Below, piece by piece: positions 9,807-17,802 of a stretch of DNA of 64,000 nucleotides; within the stretch, counting starts at the first letter, position 1, and every line of letters begins with the position of its first letter. Origin of the DNA: Pseudogulbenkiania sp. MAI-1 (lineage in GTDB: Bacteria > Pseudomonadota > Gammaproteobacteria > Burkholderiales > Chromobacteriaceae); NCBI RefSeq assembly GCF_000527175.1, contig NZ_AZUR01000001.1, positions 2,580,501 through 2,644,500 on the forward strand, read 5' to 3'. A program made the position numbers and the translations under genes. The notes under the pieces were generated by a model. It had not been told where the DNA came from. It saw only the letters and a list, made by a program, of their open reading frames with translations, and made no database searches.

Positions 9807-10706
9807 TCAGTCGCGCAACTCACGTCCGGTCAGCCTCAGGAACACGTCCTCCAGATTGGCCGGACGAAGCACGTAGCGCAGACCGCTCTCGCCCAGCGCC
9901 GCCAGCAAGCCTTCCATGCCCTGGCCGTAGAAGAAGGCGGTTTCGCCACTGAGTTCCAGGCGCACGCCGTCGGCCGATGTCCGTTTGGCCCAGTCGATGG
10001 CGCCGTCGCCGAACACCTCGACCACGTCGGCCTCGATCAGCGACTGGATCAGCTCGCGCGGCGAGCCTTCCGCCATCAGCCGGCCGTGGTCCATCACCGC
10101 CAGCCGCGTCGCCAGCCGTTCGGCCTCTTCCATGAAATGGGTGGTCAGCACCAGTGTCTTGCCCTCCCGCGTCAACTGGCGCAGCCGCTCCCAGATCAAG
10201 TGGCGGGCCTGGGGATCGAGGCCCGTGGTCGGCTCATCAAGAAAGACGATGTCAGGGTCGTTGACCAGCGCCCGCGCCAGTGTCAGGCGGCGCTTCATCC
10301 CGCCGGACAACTCGCCCACCTTGGCCTCGGCGCGGCCGGCGAGACCGGCAAAGTCGAGCAAATAGGGTACGCGCTCGCTCAGATCGGCTGGACGCAGGCC
10401 GAAGTAGCGCCCCCAGACCAGCAGGTTCTCGGCCACGGTGAAGTCAGGGTCGAGATTGTCGAACTGGGGCACCACGCCGACCCGGCGACGGGCTTCGCGG
10501 GCGCGCGCCGGAATCGGTTCACCGCACAGCGTGATCTCGCCAGCATCCGGCAGCACGAGGCCGAGCGCCAGTTTCATCGTGGTGGTCTTGCCGGCGCCGT
10601 TGGGCCCGAGCAGGCCGTAGCACTCACCGCGCCGCACTTCGAAGCTGATGCCGTCCACGGCGTTGTGCTCGCCGTAACGCTTGACCAGTCCCCTCACCCT
10701 GAGCAT
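9807..10706 (-). CDS. ABC-2 type transporter ATP-binding protein (NodI/DrrA-like)
   Basis: This is a 299-residue ATPase subunit with Walker A GPNGAGKTT, signature LSGGMKRR and Walker B VFLDEPTTGLD followed by the H-loop TTHFMEEAE. The C-terminal 80 residues extend beyond the nucleotide-binding domain, as in NodI and DrrA. The start ATG 10704-10706 was chosen over an upstream frame extension because GAGGGG lies six bases before it and the family begins LRVRGLVKRYG. It normally works with an ABC-2 permease (NodJ/DrrB), usually encoded just downstream, but no permease is adjacent here because map converges on it. The substrate is unknown. Confidence 0.88.
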   Translation of the reverse strand: MLRVRGLVKRYGEHNAVDGISFEVRRGECYGLLGPNGAGKTTTMKLALGLVLPDAGEITLCGEPIPARAREARRRVGVVPQFDNLDPDFTVAENLLVWGRYFGLRPADLSERVPYLLDFAGLAGRAEAKVGELSGGMKRRLTLARALVNDPDIVFLDEPTTGLDPQARHLIWERLRQLTREGKTLVLTTHFMEEAERLATRLAVMDHGRLMAEGSPRELIQSLIEADVVEVFGDGAIDWAKRTSADGVRLELSGETAFFYGQGMEGLLAALGESGLRYVLRPANLEDVFLRLTGRELRD

Positions 10707-10749
10707 GTCATCCCCTCGTTGCCCGGTATTTTTTTCTACGCTAGAAACG

Positions 10750-10778
10750 CTTCGGCCAACCTGCAAGGTTGGCCGAAG
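10750..10778 (-). terminator. Hairpin after the hydrolase gene, likely terminator
   Basis: Perfect 13-base arms (10750-10762 and 10766-10778) with a three-base loop lie ten bases past the hydrolase stop on the minus strand. The downstream T run is short (CGTTTCTAG), so termination may be partial. The arms contain TTGGCCGAAG, shared with the hairpin at 11728. Confidence 0.55.
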
Positions 10779-10787
10779 ACAAGACGC

Positions 10788-11396
10788 TTACCAGCAGCGC
10801 TGGATCCACTGCCCCAATGGCACCAGCCTGCCGTGGAAGAAGTGACCGGCTCCCGGAAACACCGTCACCGGCAGCCCCTGCGGCCGCGCCCACTCCAGCA
10901 CAGCGGACAGCGGAATCACTTCATCCTCCTCGCCGTGCACCACCAGGGTGTTGGCCGGCACCGGCGGCGTCGGGATGACGTACTTGCCGACCGCCACGCC
11001 CATCAGCAGCAGCTTGTCGGCCTCGATGCGTGCGCGGGTCCGGGCGGCGACGAAGCCGCCGAACGAGAAGCCCGCCAGCGCCAGCGGCAACGCTCCCTGT
11101 TCGCTCCGAGCGTATTCCACCACGGCGATGACATCGTCCACCTCGCCCTCACCGTAGTCGTGCAGCCCCTCGCTGTTGCCGACCCCGCGCAGATTGGGGC
11201 AGTAGCAGGCGTAACCGAGCTGCGACAGCGCCTTGGCGGCGGTTTGCACCACCTTGTTGGTGTTGGTGCCTCCCTGCGTCGGGTTGGGGTGGCAGATCAC
11301 CGCGATGCCGCGTGTCTCGCCTTGCGCGGCGATGTAGATGGTTTCCAGCGCACCGACCGGGCCGGGAATAGAACGGATGGGATGAGTCTTCAACAT
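10788..11396 (-). CDS. Alpha/beta hydrolase (dienelactone hydrolase-like)
   Basis: This is a 202-residue serine hydrolase of the compact alpha/beta fold. The nucleophile elbow is GFSFGG, the early oxyanion segment is CHPNPTQGGT, and the acid/base positions are likely in HGEEDEV and GAGHFFHG. Its size and the CHPNP motif match the YbgA/DLH-like hydrolases widespread in proteobacteria. The substrate is unknown. The ATG at 11394-11396 overlaps the TGA of the upstream ferredoxin gene (TGATG), which suggests translational coupling. A longer frame exists upstream, but it runs through the ferredoxin gene and lacks homology-like sequence. Confidence 0.85.
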   Translation of the reverse strand: MLKTHPIRSIPGPVGALETIYIAAQGETRGIAVICHPNPTQGGTNTNKVVQTAAKALSQLGYACYCPNLRGVGNSEGLHDYGEGEVDDVIAVVEYARSEQGALPLALAGFSFGGFVAARTRARIEADKLLLMGVAVGKYVIPTPPVPANTLVVHGEEDEVIPLSAVLEWARPQGLPVTVFPGAGHFFHGRLVPLGQWIQRCW

Positions 11397-11704
11397 CAGA
11401 TTTTCAGCCTTTCCACCACCTGGCCGTTGACCAGATGGCTGTCGACGATCTCGTCGATGTCGTCCTTGTCGACGAAGGTGTACCAGGTCTCCTGCGGGTA
11501 GACCACCATTACCGGACCGTCGTCGCAGCGCCCCAGGCAACCGGCCTTGTTGACGCGCACCTGGCCTTCACCGGCCAGGCCCAGCGCCTTGACGCGGTCC
11601 TTCATGTAACCCAGCAGTTCCGGCGTGCCGAAATCGGCGCAACACCCCTCGCCTTCGGCGCGCTGGTTGCAGCAAATGAACACATGCTTGTCGTAGTAAC
11701 TCAT
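11396..11704 (-). CDS. Thioredoxin-like [2Fe-2S] ferredoxin
   Basis: This 102-residue protein has the cysteine pattern of the thioredoxin-fold 2Fe-2S ferredoxins: C11/C12, C21/C22 and CLGRC (C56, C60). Related domains occur in NuoE-type subunits and in the Azotobacter FeSII/Aquifex Fd proteins. It probably carries single electrons in the cytosol, but its partner is unknown. It lies 57 bases after dnaB on the same strand, and its stop overlaps the start of the hydrolase, so dnaB, this gene and the hydrolase may be co-transcribed. Confidence 0.9.
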   Translation of the reverse strand: MSYYDKHVFICCNQRAEGEGCCADFGTPELLGYMKDRVKALGLAGEGQVRVNKAGCLGRCDDGPVMVVYPQETWYTFVDKDDIDEIVDSHLVNGQVVERLKI

Positions 11705-11727
11705 GTTTCGCTCGTTTCGATGCAGCT

Positions 11728-11750
11728 TGGCCGAAGGCCTGCTTCGGCCA
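11728..11750. repeat. Short inverted repeat between dnaB and the ferredoxin gene
   Basis: TGGCCGAAG (11728-11736) and CTTCGGCCA (11742-11750) form a nine-base stem with a five-base loop. There is no T tract. The same nine bases form part of the hairpin at 10750. Confidence 0.6.
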
Positions 11751-11761
11751 GCCTCGATGGA

Positions 11762-13168
11762 TCAGGAATCGCTGTCCGCCCAGCCGGTGGCGCCGACGGA
11801 GGCGGCGTTGTCGAACTTGGCGTAGTGACCGATGAAGGCCAGCCGCACCGCGCCGGTCGGACCGTTACGGTGCTTGCCGATAATGGCTTCGGCCAAGCCT
11901 TTCTGGTCCGAATCCGGGTTGTAGTACTCGTCGCGGTACATGAACACGATGAGGTCGGCATCCTGCTCGATGGCGCCGGATTCGCGCAGATCGGACATCA
12001 TCGGGCGCTTATTGGGGCGCTGCTCCACCGCGCGCGACAGCTGCGACAGCGCGATCACCGGCACCTGCAGCTCCTTGGCCAGCCCCTTCAGACCGCGCGA
12101 AATCTCGCCCAGCTCGGCGGTACGGTTGTCGCCTCGACCGGAACCGGACATCAGCTGGAGGTAGTCGATCACGATCAGGCCCAGCTTGCCACCATGCTGG
12201 CGCGCCAAGCGGCGGGCGCGGGCGCGCAGTTCCAATGCCGTCAGCGCCGGCGTCTCGTCGATGTACATCGGCGCGTCGGACAGCTTGCCGATGGCGTAGG
12301 TCAGCTTCTGCCAGTCGTCGTCGCCCAGCTTGCCGGTACGCAGCACGTGCTGGTCGAGCCGGCCCACCGAGCCCAGCATACGCATCACCAACTGCGCCCC
12401 GCCCATTTCCATCGAGAACACTGCCACCGGCAGGTGCTGCTCCACCGCCACGTGCTCGGCGATGTTCATCGAGAACGCCGTCTTGCCCATCGACGGACGG
12501 CCCGCGACGATGATCAGATCGCCGGGCTGCAGGCCGGATGTCTTGGCATCCAGATCGATGAAGCCGGTCGGCACGCCGGTCACCTCATCTGGGTTCTCGC
12601 GGCTGTACAGCATGTCGATGCGCTCGACCACCTCTTTCAGCAGGTTGGGCATCTCGAGGAAGCCCTGCTTGGACTTGGCGGTCGATTCGGCGATGTGGAA
12701 TACCTTGCCCTCGGCCTCATCCAGCAATTGGGCGGCATCCCGGCCTTGCGGCGCGTAGGCGGCCTCGGCGATCTCGGTACCGACCTGGGCCAGTTGGCGC
12801 ATGATCGAACGCTCGCGCACGATCTCGGCGTAGCGACGGATATTGGCGGCCGACGGCGTGTTCTGCGCCAGCGTGGCCAGGTAGGCCAGACCGCCCACCG
12901 CCCCGCTCTCGCCCGACTTGTCGAGGCTTTCCAGTACGGTCACCACGTCGGCCGGACGGGAATGCTCGATAAGCTGAGCGATATGCTTGTAAATCAGACG
13001 GTGGTCGTGGCGATAGAAATCCGCCTCGCCCACCACGTCGGCGATCTTGTCCCAGGCGCTGTTGTCGAGCAACAGGCCGCCCAGCACCGACTGTTCGGCC
13101 TCGATGGACTGGGGCGGGGTGCGCACCGCGGCGGTGGCGCTGTCAAAGTATTCAGTCGAGTCGGTCAT
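11762..13168 (-). CDS. dnaB: Replicative DNA helicase DnaB
   Basis: This is the hexameric 5'-3' helicase of the replication fork, 468 residues here (E. coli 471). The N-terminal DnaG-interaction domain begins PQSIEAEQSVLGGLLLD. The RecA-like domain carries Walker A GRPSMGKTA and the conserved DYLQLM block. I place the start at ATG 13166-13168 (MTDSTEYFDS). Another ATG nine bases upstream (13175-13177) and a longer frame to 13246 are possible, and none has a strong Shine-Dalgarno. In many relatives dnaB follows rplI, but that is not the case here. Confidence 0.96.
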   Translation of the reverse strand: MTDSTEYFDSATAAVRTPPQSIEAEQSVLGGLLLDNSAWDKIADVVGEADFYRHDHRLIYKHIAQLIEHSRPADVVTVLESLDKSGESGAVGGLAYLATLAQNTPSAANIRRYAEIVRERSIMRQLAQVGTEIAEAAYAPQGRDAAQLLDEAEGKVFHIAESTAKSKQGFLEMPNLLKEVVERIDMLYSRENPDEVTGVPTGFIDLDAKTSGLQPGDLIIVAGRPSMGKTAFSMNIAEHVAVEQHLPVAVFSMEMGGAQLVMRMLGSVGRLDQHVLRTGKLGDDDWQKLTYAIGKLSDAPMYIDETPALTALELRARARRLARQHGGKLGLIVIDYLQLMSGSGRGDNRTAELGEISRGLKGLAKELQVPVIALSQLSRAVEQRPNKRPMMSDLRESGAIEQDADLIVFMYRDEYYNPDSDQKGLAEAIIGKHRNGPTGAVRLAFIGHYAKFDNAASVGATGWADSDS

Positions 13169-13255
13169 GTACAACATCAAGTAAGACGACACCGCTAGGA
13201 AACAGCGTCGCGGGGTGGTGTTTTGTTCTGTCTGGCAGACAGACAAATCGCGATT

Positions 13256-14428
13256 CTAACAGTTTTCGCCGGCCACGAATCCGGATGACCAGGCCCACTG
13301 GAAGTTGTAGCCACCGAGCCAGCCGGTCACATCCACCACTTCGCCGATGAAGAACAAGCCGGGCACGTCCTTGGCCATCATGGTCTTGGACGACAGGTCG
13401 CTGGTGCTGACGCCGCCGCGCGTCACCTCGGCCTTCTTGTAGCCCTGCGTGCCGTTGGGACGGACGCGCCAGTGGTGCAGGGTTTCCGCCAACTGCCGAC
13501 GGCGCTTGCCGGGCAGATCCTTGAGCCGCCCGCCGAAACCCACGCTGTCCAGCCAGGCCAGGGCAAACCGCTTCGGCCAGCCGGCCTCGGCCAGGGCGTT
13601 GGCCAACAACTGCTCGCTGCCCTCGCGCTCCGCGAGGAAAACATCGACATCCAGCTCCGGCAGCAAGTCGAGCACCAGCTCCTGGCCGGGCGCCCAGTAC
13701 GACGACACCTGCAGCGTGACTGGTCCGGACAAGCCTTTGTGCGTGAACAACACGTTCTCTCGAAAACGTGCCTTGCCGCAGCTCGCCGCGACATCGAGCG
13801 ACACACCTGCCAGGGGGGCGAAGCGTGCGGCATCGTCGACATGGAAAGTCAGCGGCACCAATGCTGGCGCGCGTGGCGTCAGCGCCAGACCGAACAGCTC
13901 GGCCAACTGGTAGCCGAAGCCGGTAGCACCGATCTGCGGGATGGACAGCCCACCGGTCGCTACCACCAGCGAGGCGGACTCGAACACCCCGGCGGACGTT
14001 TGCAAGCGGAAACGGTCCGAGCGCTCCACCGCCGTCACGGTCACCCCCATGCGGCGATCGACCCCCGCTTCGCGGCACAGGCCGTCCAGCATGTCTATAA
14101 TTTGCTGGCTGGACTCGTCACAGAACAATTGACCGAGCGTTTTCTCGTGGTAGCCGATGCCGTGCCGCTCCACCATGCGGACGAAATCCTGCGCGCCGAA
14201 CTGTGACAGGGCCGAACGGCAGAAGTGCGGGTTCTCCGAGAGATAGCACTCCGGCCGGGCCTGAAGGTTGGTGAAGTTGCAGCGCCCGCCACCGGAGATG
14301 CGGATTTTCTCCGCCAGCTTGGTGGCATGATCGAGCAACAGCACAGAACGGCCACGCCGCCTGGCAGTGGCCGCGCACATCAGGCCAGCGGCGCCGGCGC
14401 CGATGATGATTACGTCAAAATACGCCAT
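13256..14428 (-). CDS. FAD-dependent oxidoreductase, YhiN/HI0933 family
   Basis: This is a 390-residue flavoprotein. The dinucleotide-binding motif GAGAAGLMCAA starts near residue 9, the family signature ISGGGRCNFTN near residue 44, and a GGLSIPQIGATG block follows. HI0933-family proteins (also called BaiN-like) are cytosolic flavoproteins of uncertain physiological role. The C-terminus GEVVDVTGWLGGYNFQWAWSSG matches the family's second FAD contact. It is transcribed in the same direction as dnaB, 87 bases upstream, and away from sodB. Confidence 0.9.
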   Translation of the reverse strand: MAYFDVIIIGAGAAGLMCAATARRRGRSVLLLDHATKLAEKIRISGGGRCNFTNLQARPECYLSENPHFCRSALSQFGAQDFVRMVERHGIGYHEKTLGQLFCDESSQQIIDMLDGLCREAGVDRRMGVTVTAVERSDRFRLQTSAGVFESASLVVATGGLSIPQIGATGFGYQLAELFGLALTPRAPALVPLTFHVDDAARFAPLAGVSLDVAASCGKARFRENVLFTHKGLSGPVTLQVSSYWAPGQELVLDLLPELDVDVFLAEREGSEQLLANALAEAGWPKRFALAWLDSVGFGGRLKDLPGKRRRQLAETLHHWRVRPNGTQGYKKAEVTRGGVSTSDLSSKTMMAKDVPGLFFIGEVVDVTGWLGGYNFQWAWSSGFVAGENC

Positions 14429-14460
14429 GAATCCCTTTACTCTACCTTTTTAGTCGGCTA

Positions 14461-14489
14461 TTGGCCCGCCCCAGCAATTCCAGTAAACT
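14461..14489 (+). promoter_or_regulatory. Candidate sodB promoter
   Basis: TTGGCC (14461-14466) and TAAACT (14484-14489) are separated by 17 bases, about 60 bases before the sodB ATG. Each box matches consensus at four positions. Confidence 0.35.
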
Positions 14490-14547
14490 TGCCGCCATCA
14501 TCGTGTCGGCCAGGAGCCGACACCCACCCCCCACTTAGGAGATCAAG

Positions 14548-15129
14548 ATGGAACACAAACTGCCGGAACTCCCGTACGCCCTGGATGCCCTCGCCCCGTA
14601 CATTTCCAAGGAAACCATGGAATACCACTACGGCAAGCACCATCAGACCTACGTCACCAACCTGAACAATCTGATCAAGGGCACCGAGTTCGAGAACGCC
14701 ACCCTGGAAGAAATCGTCAAGAAATCGTCCGGCGGCCTGTTCAACAACGCAGCCCAGGTATGGAACCACACCTTCTACTGGTTCGGCCTGGCCCCGAACG
14801 CCGGCGGCGAACCGACTGGCGCGCTGGCTGACGCCATCAACGCCAAGTGGGGCTCGTTCGACGAATTCAAGAAGGCCTTCAACGCCGTTGCCGCCGGCAC
14901 CTTCGGTTCCGGCTGGGCCTGGCTGGTGAAAAACCCGGATGGCTCACTCGACCTGGTATCCACCAGCAACGCCGCCACCCCGCTGACCACCGACAAGAAA
15001 GCGCTGCTGACCTGTGACGTTTGGGAGCACGCCTACTACATCGACTACCGCAACAGCCGTCCGAACTACCTGGAAAGCTTCTGGAAGCTGGTGAACTGGA
15101 ACTTCGTGGCACAGAACTTCGCCGCCTGA
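14548..15129 (+). CDS. sodB: Superoxide dismutase, Fe type
   Basis: This 193-residue cytosolic enzyme dismutates superoxide to peroxide and oxygen. The metal ligands H27, H74, D157 and H161 are in place (EYHYG, WNHTF, DVWEHAY). Glutamine at position 70 in NNAAQVWNH is the residue that marks iron-type enzymes, whereas manganese types usually have this glutamine later. The length matches E. coli SodB (193). AGGAGATCAAG precedes the ATG as a good ribosome site. It is a single-gene unit closed by the terminator at 15151. Confidence 0.96.
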   Translation: MEHKLPELPYALDALAPYISKETMEYHYGKHHQTYVTNLNNLIKGTEFENATLEEIVKKSSGGLFNNAAQVWNHTFYWFGLAPNAGGEPTGALADAINAKWGSFDEFKKAFNAVAAGTFGSGWAWLVKNPDGSLDLVSTSNAATPLTTDKKALLTCDVWEHAYYIDYRNSRPNYLESFWKLVNWNFVAQNFAA

Positions 15130-15150
15130 TCCCTTTCAAGGATCGACACA

Positions 15151-15173
15151 AAGGGCCTCACGGCCCTTTTTTT
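15151..15173 (+). terminator. Terminator of sodB
   Basis: The seven-base stem AAGGGCC/GGCCCTT with a TCAC loop is followed by a run of Ts, about 20 bases after the stop. Confidence 0.93.
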
Positions 15174-15190
15174 TATGGCCGCTCGTGGCG

Positions 15191-15226
15191 GCAAAAACAA
15201 AACCGGCGCAACAAGTGTTGCGCCGG
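15191..15226 (-). terminator. Terminator of ppiD
   Basis: Perfect 11-base arms (15203-15213 and 15216-15226) read on the minus strand are followed by TTTTGTTTTTG, about 36 bases past the ppiD stop. Confidence 0.9.
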
Positions 15227-15262
15227 TCGTCAGGCTCGTTCGGCCCAACCGATCAAGGGCAC

Positions 15263-17092
15263 TTACTCGGCCGGCTGCTGGCTCAAGGTCACCTTGTACT
15301 TCTCGCGCAGGGCCTCGAGGTAACTGGCCACCTGGGCATTAGCGGTCATTTCGCCGATCAGGCCGCCCAACTGGCTACGCTCGGCAGGGCTGGGCGTCGT
15401 CGCCGGCACCACCTTGTCGATGCGATAGAGCACGTAGTTGCCGCCATCCTGCTTCACCCCGGCAAAGGCCGGCAGCTTCGTCACGTTGGCGGCAAACACC
15501 GCGCGCACTTCGGACAGGGACAAATCGCCAAAGGCACGCCGCGACACGGTCTTGGCCGCCTCCCACGGCTGGCCGTCGACGTTCTTGCCGGCCTTGAGCT
15601 CCGCCAGCAAGGCTTCGCCACGCTTCTCGGCCAACTTGGCCCCTTCGCGCCGCACCAGCTCGGCCTTGATGACCTCTTTCACCTCGTCCAGCGACTGCTG
15701 CCGCTCGGGCTGATGCTCGGCCACCCGCACCACTACCAGGGTGTTCTTGCCCATATCCAGCGGCTCGCTGTTATGCTTGCCTTTGAGCACATCGTCGCTG
15801 AACGCCGCCTCAATCAGCTTGGGATTGTTCAGCAGGGGATCGCTGGCCGGCTTGCCGCGCACCAGCCAATCCGACCGCTGCGGCGTCAGCTTCAGCTGCT
15901 CGCTGATGGCCTTCAGCGAATCGCCTTGCTGATAGGCCAGCTCCCCCAGCTTCTCGGACGCGGCACGGAACTGCGCGGCGGCTTTCTGACGCTTCAGGCG
16001 CTGCTCCACCTCGCCCTTGACCGCAGCAAACACCGGCTGCTTGACCTCTTCCAGCTTCAGGATATGGAAGCCGAACTCGGTTTCCACCACTTCGCTGATC
16101 TGGCCCGGCTGCATGCGGAAGGCGACGTCCTCGAACGGCTTCACCATGGCACCGCGGCCGAAGAAGCCCAGATCACCGCCATTGGCGGCTGAGCCTGGGT
16201 CCTGCGACCGCGTCTTGGCCAGATCGGCAAACTTGGCGGGATTGACGCGCACTTCCTTCAGCAAGGCTTCGGCGGCGCCGCGCACCTTGGCCTTCTGCTC
16301 CGCCGTCGCCTTGGGCGGTACGGTCAACAGGATGTGCGACACCCGCCGCTCCTCGCTGCCGAAATCGGCTTTGTGCGCGTTGTAGTAGCTTTCGACTTCC
16401 TGATCGGTCACCGTCTGGCCGGCAGCCAGCGCATCCTGCGACAGCACCACGTAATCCAGCTTGATCGCCTCGGGCGTCCGGAAGCGCTTCAGACTGGCCT
16501 CGTAAAACGCCTTCAGCGCCGCATCGTCGGTCTTCACCTCGGCGGCAAACGCCTCCGGCTTGAACATCAGCGCCCGAACCTCGCGACTCTCGCCCAACAC
16601 ACCGGCCATGCGTTCGACCACGGTACGCGGCACGATCTGGCTCCCCACCAGGCTGGCCAATTGCCCCTGCAAGAGGATGTCACGCTTGACCAGTTCCTCG
16701 AATACCGTCGACGACTGATAACGGCCGGCCAGGAACTGCTTGTAACGCTCGGCGCTGAAGGTCCCGTTCTCCTGCAGCGCGGGAATGGCGGCAATCGTCT
16801 TGCGCAGTTGGGCATCGGAAACGGTCAGACCGGAATCATGCGCATCGGACAGCAGCAACTGCTGACGAATCAGGTTCTCCAGCACGGCTTGGCGGGTGGC
16901 GGCATCCGCCGGCTGGCCTTCCAGCGCACGGTCCAGATCCTGTTTGTGTATCTTCACATCCCCCACCTTGGCCAGATAGGGCTCATCGACGGCCGTGGTG
17001 TAACTTCCCACGCCGAAACCGACAAAGGTCAATGCAACAGCGCCAAGAAGGACTTTGATGACAAATTTGTTGTTCTGGACAAACTCGAACAT
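15263..17092 (-). CDS. ppiD: Periplasmic folding chaperone / peptidyl-prolyl isomerase PpiD
   Basis: PpiD is anchored in the inner membrane and helps newly exported proteins fold at the Sec exit. The 609 residues (E. coli 623) begin MFEFVQNNK followed by one membrane segment at about residues 14-34. A SurA-like N-terminal domain and a parvulin domain come next, with RRVSHILLTVPP and the GGDLGFFGRGAMVKPF block, near residues 255-365. The start at ATG 17090-17092 matches relatives. A GTG at 17111-17113 would add seven residues. It is the last gene of the minus-strand quality-control region, separated from the tRNAs by a terminator. Confidence 0.93.
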   Translation of the reverse strand: MFEFVQNNKFVIKVLLGAVALTFVGFGVGSYTTAVDEPYLAKVGDVKIHKQDLDRALEGQPADAATRQAVLENLIRQQLLLSDAHDSGLTVSDAQLRKTIAAIPALQENGTFSAERYKQFLAGRYQSSTVFEELVKRDILLQGQLASLVGSQIVPRTVVERMAGVLGESREVRALMFKPEAFAAEVKTDDAALKAFYEASLKRFRTPEAIKLDYVVLSQDALAAGQTVTDQEVESYYNAHKADFGSEERRVSHILLTVPPKATAEQKAKVRGAAEALLKEVRVNPAKFADLAKTRSQDPGSAANGGDLGFFGRGAMVKPFEDVAFRMQPGQISEVVETEFGFHILKLEEVKQPVFAAVKGEVEQRLKRQKAAAQFRAASEKLGELAYQQGDSLKAISEQLKLTPQRSDWLVRGKPASDPLLNNPKLIEAAFSDDVLKGKHNSEPLDMGKNTLVVVRVAEHQPERQQSLDEVKEVIKAELVRREGAKLAEKRGEALLAELKAGKNVDGQPWEAAKTVSRRAFGDLSLSEVRAVFAANVTKLPAFAGVKQDGGNYVLYRIDKVVPATTPSPAERSQLGGLIGEMTANAQVASYLEALREKYKVTLSQQPAE

Positions 17093-17120
17093 GGTGCGAA
17101 AGGCGGATGCCACCTCGGTA

Positions 17121-17157
17121 AAAAAAAAGGTGAACGGATGTGTCGTTCACCTTTTTT
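17121..17157 (-). terminator. Terminator after tRNA-Asp (bidirectional)
   Basis: AAAGGTGAAC and GTTCACCTTT arms flank a nine-base loop, with A runs on the left and T runs on the right. On the minus strand it ends the tRNA transcript eight bases after the CCA end, just before ppiD. Confidence 0.88.
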
Positions 17158-17165
17158 GTCTGTTC

Positions 17166-17242
17166 TGGCGGAGCGGACGGGACTCGAACCCGCGACCCCC
17201 GGCGTGACAGGCCGGTATTCTAACCAACTGAACTACCGCTCC
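17166..17242 (-). tRNA. tRNA-Asp (GTC)
   Basis: This is a 77-base cloverleaf with encoded CCA. The acceptor arm is GGAGCGG/CCGCTCC, the anticodon loop CTGTCAC gives GTC, and the T-loop is GGTTCGAGTCC. It differs from the two plus-strand copies at 27.3-27.6 kb only in one acceptor base pair. It lies six bases downstream of tRNA-Val. Confidence 0.97.
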
Positions 17243-17248
17243 GAACTT

Positions 17249-17324
17249 TGGTGGGTGATGACGGAGTCGAACCGCCGACATTCTGCTTGTAAGGCAGACG
17301 CTCTACCAACTGAGCTAATCACCC
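17249..17324 (-). tRNA. tRNA-Val (TAC)
   Basis: This is a 76-base tRNA with encoded CCA, acceptor GGGTGAT/ATCACCC, a standard GCTC/GAGC D-stem and anticodon loop CTTACAA (TAC). The body is the same as the plus-strand copy at 27240 apart from the acceptor stem. Confidence 0.97.
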
Positions 17325-17357
17325 TTTGAAACCTTGCCTTAGCGACAAGGTTTCAAA
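17325..17357 (-). repeat. Perfect hairpin between hupB and tRNA-Val
   Basis: Twelve-base arms (17325-17336 and 17346-17357) with a nine-base loop fill the whole gap between the hupB stop and the tRNA 5' end. There is no T tract after it, so it is either a weak terminator or a processing site separating mRNA from tRNA. Confidence 0.75.
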
Positions 17358-17627
17358 TTATAGCGCGTCTTTCAGGGCTTTGCCAGCGCGGAACTTCGGG
17401 GAACGGGCCGCCGGAATGGTGATGGAATCGCCAGTCTTCGGGTTGCGGCCGGTGCGCTCCGCACGTTCACCAACATAGAAGGTACCGAAACCGACCAGCG
17501 TAACGGTATCACCTTGTTTCAGCGCGCCGGTCACGGCGGCAATCATGCCGTCCAGAGCCTTGCTAGCGGCAGCCTTGGGAATATCAGCCTCAGCGGCGAT
17601 AGCATCGATCAACTCAGACTTGTTCAC
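17358..17627 (-). CDS. hupB: DNA-binding protein HU
   Basis: This is an 89-residue nucleoid protein of the HU/IHF family, most like the HU-beta type that commonly follows lon. The dimerisation helices MNKSELIDAIAAEA and the DNA-arm segment GRNPKTGDSITIPA, ending SPKFRAGKALKDAL, are diagnostic. It starts with GTG (17625-17627), preceded by AAAGGGGAC. A near-consensus promoter lies 56-85 bases upstream, so it is strongly expressed independently of lon. Confidence 0.93.
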   Translation of the reverse strand: MNKSELIDAIAAEADIPKAAASKALDGMIAAVTGALKQGDTVTLVGFGTFYVGERAERTGRNPKTGDSITIPAARSPKFRAGKALKDAL

Positions 17628-17682
17628 GTAAGTCCCCTTTCGTCGTTCTTCGGTCTACGTAATTCGGATAAAAACCGCTTGC

Positions 17683-17712
17683 TTTATAACAAGCCCGAAA
17701 TCCTTGTGTCAA
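17683..17712 (-). promoter_or_regulatory. hupB promoter, near-consensus sigma-70
   Basis: On the minus strand TTGACA (17712-17707) and TATAAA (17688-17683) are separated by 18 bases. Both boxes are at or one base from consensus, and the site sits between lon and hupB. Confidence 0.8.
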
Positions 17713-17714
17713 GC

Positions 17715-17758
17715 GGCTTCCAGAGCATTCTGCCACTTTGACGATAGCTCTGGAAGCC
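17715..17758. repeat. 12-base inverted repeat downstream of lon
   Basis: Perfect arms at 17715-17726 and 17747-17758 are separated by 20 bases. They lie 45-88 bases past the lon stop and abut the hupB -35 box. No T tract follows on the minus strand. Confidence 0.7.
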
Positions 17759-17802
17759 CTTGCGGCACAGCAGTTCGTCCATTTATGGAAGCGGCTGCGT
17801 TT

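Noticed and set aside
17166..17324. tRNA-linked integration (att) site
   Set aside because: No integrase, phage gene or truncated tRNA copy lies next to any of the tRNAs, and the extra copies are full length.
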